Of a DNA stretch of 64,000 bases, positions 54,741-63,579 are shown piece by piece. A program made the position numbers and the translations under genes. The stretch covers positions 644,162 to 708,161 of the forward strand of contig VWPU01003223.1 of assembly GCA_013398955.1 (NCBI GenBank), read 5' to 3'. Numbering within the stretch: position 1 is the stretch's first letter; every line of letters begins with the position of its first letter. The DNA comes from Callaeas wilsoni (Eukaryota > Chordata > Aves > Passeriformes > Callaeidae). The notes under the pieces are model-generated. The model was not told where the DNA came from and did no database searches. It worked only from the letters and a program-made list of their open reading frames with translations.

Positions 54741-57700
54741 AAAATGGGCAACACAAGCCATTGGGCATTTGAGTTCCATAAACCTACAAATTAGGATGCA
54801 GCCATGGTATGATTACCTAAAACAACCTAGCTCCAATAACCACCCCATGTTAACAGGAAGTGTTGGATGAAACATTGCCATGTCTTTCAAATGTGCAAGC
54901 TGAAGCTTCTGGAGCAAGGCAGCATTTCAATGTGTGCCCACAGACTACTTACTGTTATTACTTTACCACTGCTTTCTAGAACAGCAATACTTTAATTGGG
55001 ACTTCCATCAGTGTCACAGTGCATTGAAAATTTGATCCAATACTGGGACAGACTGTGAAAGACACTTCTAAACTTTCTCTTCTTAGGATACTAATTTGTG
55101 TGTTTAATTTAAATTAAGCAAGCTGTAGTTCGTAACAACACCCTGATAATCTGCTTTTCTGCAGTTGGGGCACTTCTTGAATGGCAGCTTCAACAATGGA
55201 CACTGTGGGCTAGGGTTTATTTATTCAGTGGCAGGAGGGGAAGGCGTATGCTTGTGTTCCTCCATTTTAACAACATCAATGCCTCTCAAGATACAGCTGA
55301 CACTAGTAAGATCTAAGCTAGCAATTTAACTTAGAACATCTCTCACGCTTTTGACACGCAGACCTCGTGTTACAAAATGCTGCGGTTCTGACTACATCAT
55401 TATGTAGAGCATGACAGTCAAGTTTATTGTGGTGGCGGGCTGCAGGTTCAGTGCTTGGAAGCACCCCAATTATATGATGTCAAAGGCTATGTGCTGCTGA
55501 TGTGGCAAAACCGCCGTGTCTTTCAGCCCTGCAATGTTCTAATAATCTGCTGATGCTGGCCTGACTCCCATTGCATGCCCATGGCCCACACTGGTAATGT
55601 GTGACATTTTTTCAAACACTGTCTGGGGAAATCACATGGACAATCTTTGTTCCTTTTCCCCTTCCAATACTATACACCAAAGTCCTATGCTTATTATACA
55701 AGATTCCTGTGCATGTTGCAACATTTACTTCTAAGGAAATACAAGACTATCTGAAGATACGAGATGATTTTGGACATCGGTGCAGCGATCATGGAGTGCA
55801 TAAAGCACCTTGAAGACATTTCATCACTTAATAACAGCCCAGCATGAAGAGGTCAGTTACAGACAGCATTGACTCTGTTTCTGAACACAACGTTTTCAGA
55901 TGCACAGACAAGTCTTTGTGGAAAAAAATGAAAAAGTAATTTCTCCTCCCTAGAGATTTAAATCATCAATACTTCCCTCTTCACCCTCAACAGCTCAGTC
56001 TATGGTCTAAAAGTATTTTCTTTTCTCATAGGAAACACTATCGTTTCAATTCACTAATATAACCATAGGCCGGTTTCTAATTTCCAATGCACTTAGTAAT
56101 GACAAGCCTTTTTCATTCCATAGAGAAAGCTGCAGAGCTAATGGTTTTGACAGCTTCCTAAAGAGCAGTCTTTACCACACAGCATCTTCACCCTTACCTC
56201 AGAGACATTAGCAAGCTCAAAAGAAATAGTTATATTATTTCACATGTTGACACTGAGGATTGCAGCGGCAAGGCTTCCAGCTGCTCCTAGAAAAGGGCTT
56301 ACATTAATTCATCAGCGGCAAAGGCATATCCGTTTGTCTCCTCTAGACCTCTGCAAGCAGCTGTAATTCCAGTGCAAGTGAAGTAGCTCGCTTTCCCAAC
56401 TTGCCAGGCAGCATACAATTGTAAGAAGATTCGCAGATGAGTTATGCTAAATGTTTGGTATTGTGACCTGTGATGCAACACAAAAGAATGGTTGTTGTTG
56501 CCTAAACTTTAATGGAGTTAATCCTCCCAAATGCTGACAAATTACTGCCTCGGGCCATTTAAAATCACATTTCTAATGCAATAATCCTATCTGCATTACA
56601 ATGAGTTGGGATGAAATGATTAGGTGCCTGAGATTTTTTTGCACAGTGAATTAAGTCACTATACAGACTGGCCGTGCTTGTTCACAAATTGAAAGTCTGG
56701 ACGGAAATGAAATTCCATTATTCTTCCACTTGCTAAGCTTTGAGGAAGGCTTCATTACTGTCCTCTTTCTACTGGGAATGTTTCTAAAGTAGCTACCAGC
56801 TAACCAAAACCTATTTTTCATTTTATCAGCTTCAGGGCTTTCTTCATTATTAATAATTATGAGTCAAGCCTTTGACAACTAAACACTCCTGAATGAGAAG
56901 ACTAATTCAACAATGTGTAAGCAAAAAATTGGATAGTGTCAGTAAATTGGTGAAAAAAACAAAACAAAACTATACCCTGAAGCACAAGCACCACTTGTGC
57001 TCAGAGGGAAGGAAAAGACTGCGCTCAGAGTTTACCCAATTCTTACACTCAGAAGCACAGACTGTTTAGGTAAGGGAAAGTGCACAATATAAAACCACCT
57101 AACAACATCAGTGCTATCCATTTTAACCATTTATAGTCGTATCCTTACCTCCTGACCCAATCACAATATGTCCAGGCAGCATTTCATGTCTACACACTCA
57201 AATTACCTCGGTTTAAAGGCTGTATTCAGGATTTTTGGAACCACATACTAACAAATTTATAACCATCAGCTTGTGAGCATTCTTATTAGGATTCAAGTGA
57301 TTATTTACACATAATATAATCCGTTACACATCAAAATAGCAACTCTTCAATTGTTAGATGTCTGTGAGGCTAGTGTTCATTGAAGACAGGTGATATCACA
57401 GGTTTGAATTCAAAGCAAACAGATTTCACACAAATTTTGATAAATAGGGTGTATGGTGCCATAAATTTCTGTGCTAGAACTTTGATGCCCTTCTAAAAAA
57501 CATAGCCTAAGAAAAAGCTTAGCATAAAAAAAAAAAATCTGTATTAGTAATTTGATACAATCTTTATCATCATGCAACATAAACCCCACAAACAACAGGC
57601 ACCAAAAGCTCCAAGATGCCCTCAGTCACAAACTGCAGTGTGCAACTATATCAACCACCTGTGCTAGTCAATTCCCACAGGCCTGCTTTGCTTGGGGGTT

Positions 57701-60700
57701 ACAATAAGATTTAATTCACATAAAATATAACCCCTTCTATGCACGTAATTGCTGAACATCATTAAGTCACATCTGTATCACAAGAGGAGGAAAAAGAAAC
57801 AATAAGCTTTTAGCACAATATTCTTTTTGCTATTGGCAAGGAACCTGGCATTTTAAATGGCTAAAATAAATTAATGTAACTATAATTATATATTCTTCAC
57901 CTTTGTGCCTCACAAAAAAAACCAAACCACACTGAAGTTTCCATCCTGTTGATGTATTAGGAGAGAATATTTCTATTTAAAACAGAAAGCTAAACACCTC
58001 AACACTAACAATGACCTAGTCAGAAGCAGTTTGCTCTAGGTTAAGTGTGGCTTTTTCTCAATCAAATGAAAAGCTTCAGTACACAGCTTCATGCATAAAG
58101 CCTGGTCTGTTTATGAAGCGATTAAGTATACTATTACACTTGATAGATATACACAAACCTTTACATGACTGTACACTGTCAAAAACATCGATGTAGGTTC
58201 ACATTTGGATAGGTTACTGCAGATTCCAATATCTGCTACTAGATACACGTTAAAGCACAGATACTCTCATATTCTGCACCATCCCAGATCATAAGCAATT
58301 CTAACCACAGCATAAATGGGAAACAGGTGCCACAGATTGTACTTATAATACCATAGAAATTTCTAGACTTTCTTCAATAGAAACAACACAAAATATATGT
58401 CAGACCTGGTTGACTAAAAGATGACAGATACATTTTAAATGCTTCATTTATGAGTTCTAATAAAGGCATATCACCAATTAGCTGTGTCCTATAGGCACCA
58501 GAGTCTTGAGTTGTAGGATGCTTTGCAAGTTCTGAGGGAATACCCAGGATCAGGAATATGATCTGCTCCTTCTTCCACTTAACTCAGTGGCAGAATCCAT
58601 TCCACACTCAAAAAAACCCCTATTTCCATAGCAGCAATCAAGAGCAGACCTCACAGAACCCTGAAAAAACGCCAGCTCCAGTAACACAGTGTGGTAGACT
58701 CCAATCTCAATCCAAACCAAAGCCAGTTTTCCCCAGACACAAAGAAGTTTCCACATTTTTGAGAAACCCTATACATCTCACCCTCAGAAGGGACTCGCAG
58801 AGTGTCACTATGGCACACACAGAGGCAGGTGACAGGCCCTGACTGAACTGGCAGAGCCCATGCCAACACCTTGCTTTCCTCAAAGCAGACACTGATAAAA
58901 AGCTACCCCATGACACCAGCAAAAACAAACTTCCAAGACCACCACAGTACACCCAATCCAAAAAAGTCAGTGGCACCAGCCATGATGTTTGTGTCCCACA
59001 TCAACAAGCCCAGAGCCTCACTCTGCTGGGCAGCACCTGCTCAAGGCAAAAATCACAAGCCCAGAAGGTTCTTAACAGTCATAAGCCAGAAAGGATGAGA
59101 GAAAGTGATGCTTCTGCAGCAACAGTCACAGCCAGCAGCTCCCACCACAGAAAGGAGCTGTGTGCCAAAGGCTGGAGTACCTCAACACGATTGAGCCTGC
59201 AAGTACAATTAAGCATAGCAAACAGGGCAGAGGGTCACCCATGCCCAGGAAGACCACCTTACTTGTGCCTCCTTCCTTGCTCCTAAATGCACAGATTGGA
59301 CAGCACTGTTGTAAGTGGCACTCCTACAAAACTGGAAAGTTTGGAAAGGAGGTGTGAGAAGAAAAAAAGAACATAGGTAAGGAGGTTAAAAGGCTACTGA
59401 CAGAAATAAAGATTGGCCTGTACAACACCATCAGCTAAACTAAGTGAACAGCAGAATAAATAACAGTAGAAACACAAGGGTAGCCTCTCAGGAAGGCTAG
59501 GATGGGCAACGTCAATCACTATTGCAGTAAGGCAACCCTGTGCAAACATTTACATGACTAAAATCAGTCAATTTCTATTTGACAGTGTGCCTTGATGTTC
59601 GTTTTATCCTCCCCTCCACCCCTAATCTCAGTTATTCTGATGGCTCTCATATTTGTATCAGTAATTTCCCACCTATACTGCCAGCTGGTAATCACTGTCA
59701 AATCACACAGCCTGAAATTTGACAAGATTTTGGTACAGGGCCACTTTACAGAGAATCAACCATGTATTAATGGTTACATTTACTCTTAATTTTGGCGAAT
59801 CTACCTTTCCCTGTTCATTAATAATTCAGTTAAGTCAGCGCTTGAGACAAGGTAACAACCAGCCCTTGAGTCTTTTGTTCATGACAGCACCAACTCCCTC
59901 TCAAAGAGCACATAAATAAATCATGGAGAGTACAACACAACAGCAATATCAGGGACCCTTTCTCAGCAGTCGGCTCTTTTCCATGATACTTCTTTATCGT
60001 AACCACTAATGAAAACTCTTTGAAGAGGAAGGGTAAATATTATCATTTGATAGTACCTGGACCAAACAAGGCAAACAAAATTGCATTGTACTACATTCCA
60101 GGGGCCGTAGACCCATTCACAATACAACACTCGCAGGGTTGCTATGGAGGAGCCCAATGCTTACTATTTTAGTAGCATGAGGTCAGCCAAGGGCTGCTGG
60201 TCACTTGTTTAGGGCTGTTAGCCTTAATATTATATGCACAACAAGCAGGAAAAAAAACAATGCCAAACAAAACAAAACCAAGGAATTTCAGAGTATGCCT
60301 TTGGAGGTACCAAACACCCCAACAGAGGCAGAGAGCAGGTTTCCAACTGTATTCAGGATCAGTCAGTTCTTAAAGCCAGAGACCAAATGTCAGAAATGCT
60401 TACAGCCTCTTTAGGCACAGGATTATTCAACCCAATGTTCAGGGTCCAGCAGCTTCAGGTATTTTCAAGTCTTATAGGGAATTTTAAAAAATCTGGCACT
60501 TCTTTATAAGAGAAGCATCAGAGAAATTATCCTTCTGCCAAAGACACCTGAGAGAATTGGGTTCAGTGCCGTGGTCTGCCACAGCCTCACTGGGTAACCT
60601 TTGGGCTCACACAGCATTTCAGTGTCTCATGTGAACCCGGAGCTACAGGAGGGCTTCTCCCTCAATGGAAGTAGAAACCACTGGCATCAGACCATATGTA

Positions 60701-60824
60701 CACACCTCACCACTAAGCTGGCTGCCAAGTCTAAAGATGGTTTGTAAATCCACCCTGTAGGAATCAAAGACAGCAAAAGGGCACGGGACCAGTGACTCCG
60801 ATATAATATTCCCACCCTTACTTA

Positions 60825-60859
60825 CCCCCACGCCCCCCCACCCCCCGGAAAAAAAAAAA
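60825..60859 (-). repeat. G-run cluster next to a T-run (minus strand)
   Basis: The plus strand has C5, C7 and C6 runs followed by an 11-base A-run. On the KIF26B sense strand this reads T11, CC, then G6, G7 and G5 runs. It lies about 320 bp downstream of the exon 2 donor, so it would be in the nascent intron RNA, where G-rich runs can form quadruplexes. Confidence 0.75.
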
Positions 60860-61175
60860 GCAAGTGCACAGGAAAAAGCACAGAATCACTGTCAATACAA
60901 TGAAAGACACAGAAAAGAGCGCTGGAAGGACTGTCACAGATGCCCCTGAAGCCAGGCAGCCCTCCCAAGACAGAGGCACCCTGCTCCACATGAAGCAGGA
61001 GGAGGGGATGGAAAAAAAGAACAAGACCAAGAAAGAGAGAACACAAATAAACCCCAAAGCGCCCGGCGGTGACACCGGCAGAGAGGAAGGAGCCCAGGTG
61101 GCCGACAGCCCCGGCGGCTGCTGGGGGCCGCTCCGGGCACAGGGACGCCCCCGCCTCCCCCGGCCCCGCGCTCAC

Positions 61176-61577
61176 CTTGCTGCTGACGGGCCCGGGGATG
61201 AGGAGCTTCAGCGCCTGCCTCTTCAGCTCCGCCAGGCGGGCGTTGCAGTGCTCGCACCAGACGCCGCGGTCCGAGCCCGGCGAGGAGCCGCCGCCGCTGC
61301 CGGAGCCCGGCGAGCCGGTGCCGAAGCCCGGCGAGCCGCCCAGGGAGCCGGGGGAACTGGTGCCGATGCCGGGCGAGGCGGGTCCCGGCGAGCCGGTGAA
61401 GGAGCCCGGCGAAGAGGTGCCGGAGCCGGGGGACGGGGTGCCGGAGGAGCCCAGGGCAGAGCCGGCTCCCTCCGGCGCCGGGCGACCGCCCGCCCGGGAC
61501 TCCTCGTACGCCTTCCGGTACCAGCTCTCGGGAGAGAAGGGGGCGGCGGGCTTGGTGGGAGAGCAGGGGTCGGTCAC
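61176..61577 (-). CDS. KIF26B: KIF26B coding exon 2 (residues 22-155, Ser-Pro-Gly tract and first CxxC motif)
   Basis: Second coding exon, 134 codons, phase 0 at both ends. The acceptor is a pyrimidine-rich tract ending CAG, and the donor is AAG/GTGAGC. Residues 22-51 include [20 protein letters not shown], a strongly conserved KIF26B segment. Residues about 65-123 are a low-complexity Ser-Pro-Gly-Thr tract, also present in mammalian KIF26B, and probably disordered. Residues 128-132 are WCEHC, giving Cys129-x2-Cys132, followed by a basic amphipathic stretch ([14 protein letters not shown]). In the family a second CxxC follows in the next exon, so the pair may bind metal (inference). The motor domain is not in the window: the protein is only partly represented because later exons lie beyond position 1. 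The exon is very GC-rich, unlike the flanking intron. Confidence 0.95.
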
Positions 61578-61832
61578 CTGGAGCGGGAGAAGGAGCAGCG
61601 GGTCAGGCAGGGAGGCCCGCCGGCGCCGGCAAGTTTCGCTCGGACGCTCCGCGCCCGCGGTGGCCCCCGCGCCGCGCTCGCCTCTGCAGGGCGCCCCGAG
61701 CCGCCGCCGCCCCGCACCACGGAAGTTGCGCGGGGCCGGGGGACGATCGCCCGCAGCCGCCGAGAGGGAGGCGCAGGAGCCCCGGCACGGTGGCGGTCAC
61801 CGCCCCGAGCCGCCCCGGCGCCCACAACTTAC
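61578..61832 (-). other. KIF26B: KIF26B intron 1 (255 bp, GC-rich)
   Basis: Short intron between coding exons 1 and 2. On the minus strand it starts GTAAGT and ends in a pyrimidine-rich tract, CTCCTTCTCCCGCTCCAG. A branch-point-like CTGAC lies upstream of that tract. It falls inside the CpG island and has very high GC. Reading frames on both strands here reflect the scarcity of stop codons in GC-rich DNA, not extra genes. Confidence 0.88.
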
Positions 61833-61895
61833 CCCGTATTTTCTGCTCCGCGCCGTGACCGCAATCCTCTCCTTATTTCCAGCCACAGAATTCAT
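61833..61895 (-). CDS. KIF26B: KIF26B coding exon 1 (start codon, residues 1-21)
   Basis: First coding exon of KIF26B, an atypical kinesin-11 family protein. Known of the family: the motor domain binds microtubules but lacks normal ATPase activity, and the protein acts in Wnt5a-Ror signalling and in kidney mesenchyme adhesion. Seen here: ATG at 61895-61893 in a perfect GCCACC context, with an in-frame TAG at 61928-61926, which fixes this start. The 21 codons begin MNSVAGNKER and end RSRKYG, matching the vertebrate KIF26B N-terminus as I remember it, with a few substitutions. The exon ends on a complete codon (GGG) and is followed by GTAAGT, a consensus splice donor. It lies inside a CpG island. 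KIF26A is the only close alternative, and its N-terminus differs. Confidence is high because both exons agree. Confidence 0.93.
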
Positions 61896-62560
61896 GGTGG
61901 CTTCGCAGGGCGGCGGGAGAATTTCCTACAGGTTTCCCAGTCCGCATCCGAAGGGAACAGCCGGTCCCGGGAAGTCTCCCGCGGAGCGGGCAGGCTTTCT
62001 CCCTCCGCCGCCTTCGACGGGATCGCTCAGCCCCAAAACACCCGTCAGTTCTCGGGAAAGCGCTTGGGGCTAGAGATCTCTCCCGGTCGGTTCTTCTTCA
62101 TTGTCTCCCCTCTCATTCCCTTACAACCCTTGTTTTCACAGAAACAGCAACATCCAAATCAGGAGCGGTCCCCCCGAAACGCAGCACAGCTCTCATCCGC
62201 AAGTGAGGTGAAGCATCCAAGATAGCCTGGGGAAGGCAAAAGAAGGAGCGGGAGCCGCGCTCTCCCAAGCAGAGGCGCTTTCTGCCTCCGCTACAGCAGC
62301 AACTTGTTCCCTTCACCAAGGTTTGTAACTGAGTTAAAAGAAATCGTCCAAAAATATCGGGATCCAGGCTCTGGGAGGAGCCTCCGCGCCCCTTGCAGCC
62401 AATATCCTCCTGCCCATTTGTGCCTGACAGTTTTGCAGGGGAGGGAAGGGAAGACCCGGGCTGCGGAGCCCCGTGCGCTCCCCGGTCAGCGGCGGAGCTG
62501 CAGGGCTGGCGGCGCCGGAGGCTGCCAGCAGACTGCCAGAGCCTCACCGCTGGTCTGCGC
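61896..62560 (-). other. KIF26B: Inferred KIF26B 5' UTR, with a short uORF
   Basis: This is GC-rich sequence between the likely transcription start (about 62560, inferred) and the ATG at 61895. An in-frame TAG at 61928-61926 shows the protein does not extend upstream in this frame. A short ATG-initiated upstream frame of 27 codons lies at 62113-62196, in a weak context (C at -3). It is part of a longer open frame reaching 62547 that lacks an ATG at its far end. A CCAAT pentamer on the plus strand at 62399-62403 would allow an alternative, more downstream start. The extent of the UTR cannot be fixed without transcript data. Confidence 0.45.
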
Positions 62561-62580
62561 GATGCCTCGGCTGCCGGGAG

Positions 62581-62700
62581 GGTCCATTTTATTTTGCAGT
62601 ATTTCTTGATTGACGTCTGTGATTTCCCCCCGTTCTTGAAAAGGGCGGGTGGGTGCGAGGAGGGGGGAGAACCTTGTTGCTTTCACCGCAGTTATTGGTT
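62581..62700 (-). promoter_or_regulatory. KIF26B: Candidate KIF26B core promoter
   Basis: Read in the direction of KIF26B transcription, an ordered set of elements is visible: a CCAAT box (62698-62694), a GC box (GGGCGGG on the plus strand, 62643-62649), a CRE-like TGACGTCT (plus strand, 62611-62618) and an AT-rich TATA-like stretch, AAAATAAAAT (about 62595-62586). This spacing would place initiation near 62560, at the edge of the CpG island. The elements are seen in the sequence; their use is inferred. Confidence 0.45.
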
Positions 62701-63579
62701 AGTTGCCTCTATTCAGGCTTTAATGAACATGATTTTACAAGTGTTCCCAATCCTCCCTAAATAACTAGGAAAGAAAAGCAAGCTGTATTTATGACATGTT
62801 GTAATTTTACGTGTATTAATTTAACTTGCAGTCAAGGGCATAATAAATTGATCTCTTAACAATGAAATTCTACAGACTTGTGTCCCTGTTAATCTTTCCT
62901 TTCTAATTACGATTTCTATTTGCTGATCATGTGTATCTGTTACATATCCTTTTTTATTTCAAATCCTGTAGATAGAAAAATCATCTCTAATAAATCTTCC
63001 CCCTCAAAACGAGTTGGTAATTTTCTCAGAAATGGAGGCAAATAAAGAGCTAAATGCCAGATCCCCTGATAGGATCATAACATGGATAGGTTGATGCAAC
63101 TGAGAGGGCAGAACTCACAGAGGACTTAAATCCACCTTTCCAACCTCCTATTGTTACTTCCACATAAATGCATCCTTCCAGCATCCCTAGTGTACCTGGG
63201 CCACAACAGCCATGAGGAAACAAAACCAGCCTGCTGCATCGCTGAGCAAGGAATCTCCCGGTGCTTGGATGTCTTTACAGATACTCTATCAGTAGTAAAG
63301 ATGTGTAAAATGCTCTGCTATGTTTTAACTTCACTATGTTGTCACTCTGAGAGAGGAACAGCCATTCCTTGTGTGGTTAGAAAAGCTTTAATCTAAAGCT
63401 GACACAAGTGATGCCATCCAAGATAGCCAGGCTGCATCGGTAGTGCCTTCTGCATTTACATAAGTGACCCCAAAAAGATGAACAAACGGGCAAACAAAGG
63501 AGGTGCACCCCAGCTGCTGTTGCATGTGAATGGCTTTCACATAAATCCGCATGCGGAGATCCCGTGGTTTGTTCCGTAG
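62701..63579. other. AT-rich non-coding interval between the two CpG islands
   Basis: No coding sequence is supported. The first 170 bases (to about 62870) are dense in TAAT/ATTA-type and AACAATG-type motifs and look like a regulatory element; see findings. The remainder shows nothing I can name. Confidence 0.5.

Larger units (their letters stand above)
53466..61049. other. Intronic, exon 2-proximal part of intron 2
   Basis: No additional exon is recognisable. The interval contains the phased decamer repeat, candidate conserved elements at about 55130-55600 and 56500-56900, an A/C-rich block at about 58590-59340 and the G-run cluster at 60825. The open frame continuing past the exon 2 donor ends at 60822. 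Confidence 0.45.
1..61175 (-). other. KIF26B: KIF26B intron 2, 5' portion (continues beyond the window)
   Basis: Everything left of the exon 2 donor is read as intron 2. No segment on the minus strand resembles the next KIF26B exon, which in other vertebrates carries the second CxxC motif, nor the motor domain. A very long second intron is expected for this gene in vertebrates. The plus strand, which is the template strand, appears rich in A and C over most of the interval, in keeping with an intron transcribed from the minus strand. That no other gene is nested here is an inference from the absence of recognisable coding sequence. Confidence 0.8.
61050..62580. promoter_or_regulatory. KIF26B: CpG island over KIF26B exons 1-2 and 5' UTR
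   Basis: CpG dinucleotides and GC content rise sharply at about 61050 and fall again at about 62580, against AT-rich flanks. The island contains exon 2, intron 1, exon 1 and the inferred 5' UTR, which is the usual position for a vertebrate developmental promoter. Boundaries are by eye; a formal CpG observed/expected calculation was not run. Confidence 0.85.

Noticed and set aside
1..61175. Search for the next KIF26B exon, with the second CxxC motif, or for motor-domain exons
   Set aside because: No minus-strand reading frame in the interval resembles these segments, so they are taken to lie beyond position 1.
60864..62225. A 453-codon plus-strand frame and a 334-codon plus-strand frame overlapping KIF26B exons 1-2
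   Set aside because: They are antisense shadows in a CpG island where stop codons are rare. They are rich in Arg, Ala, Gly and Pro with no recognisable domain, and the minus strand has clear conserved exons.
62113..62547. A 144-codon minus-strand frame upstream of the KIF26B ATG as an independent gene
   Set aside because: The far end starts with GTG, not ATG, and the only late ATG gives 27 codons in a weak context. It fits 5' UTR sequence, so only the short uORF is mentioned.
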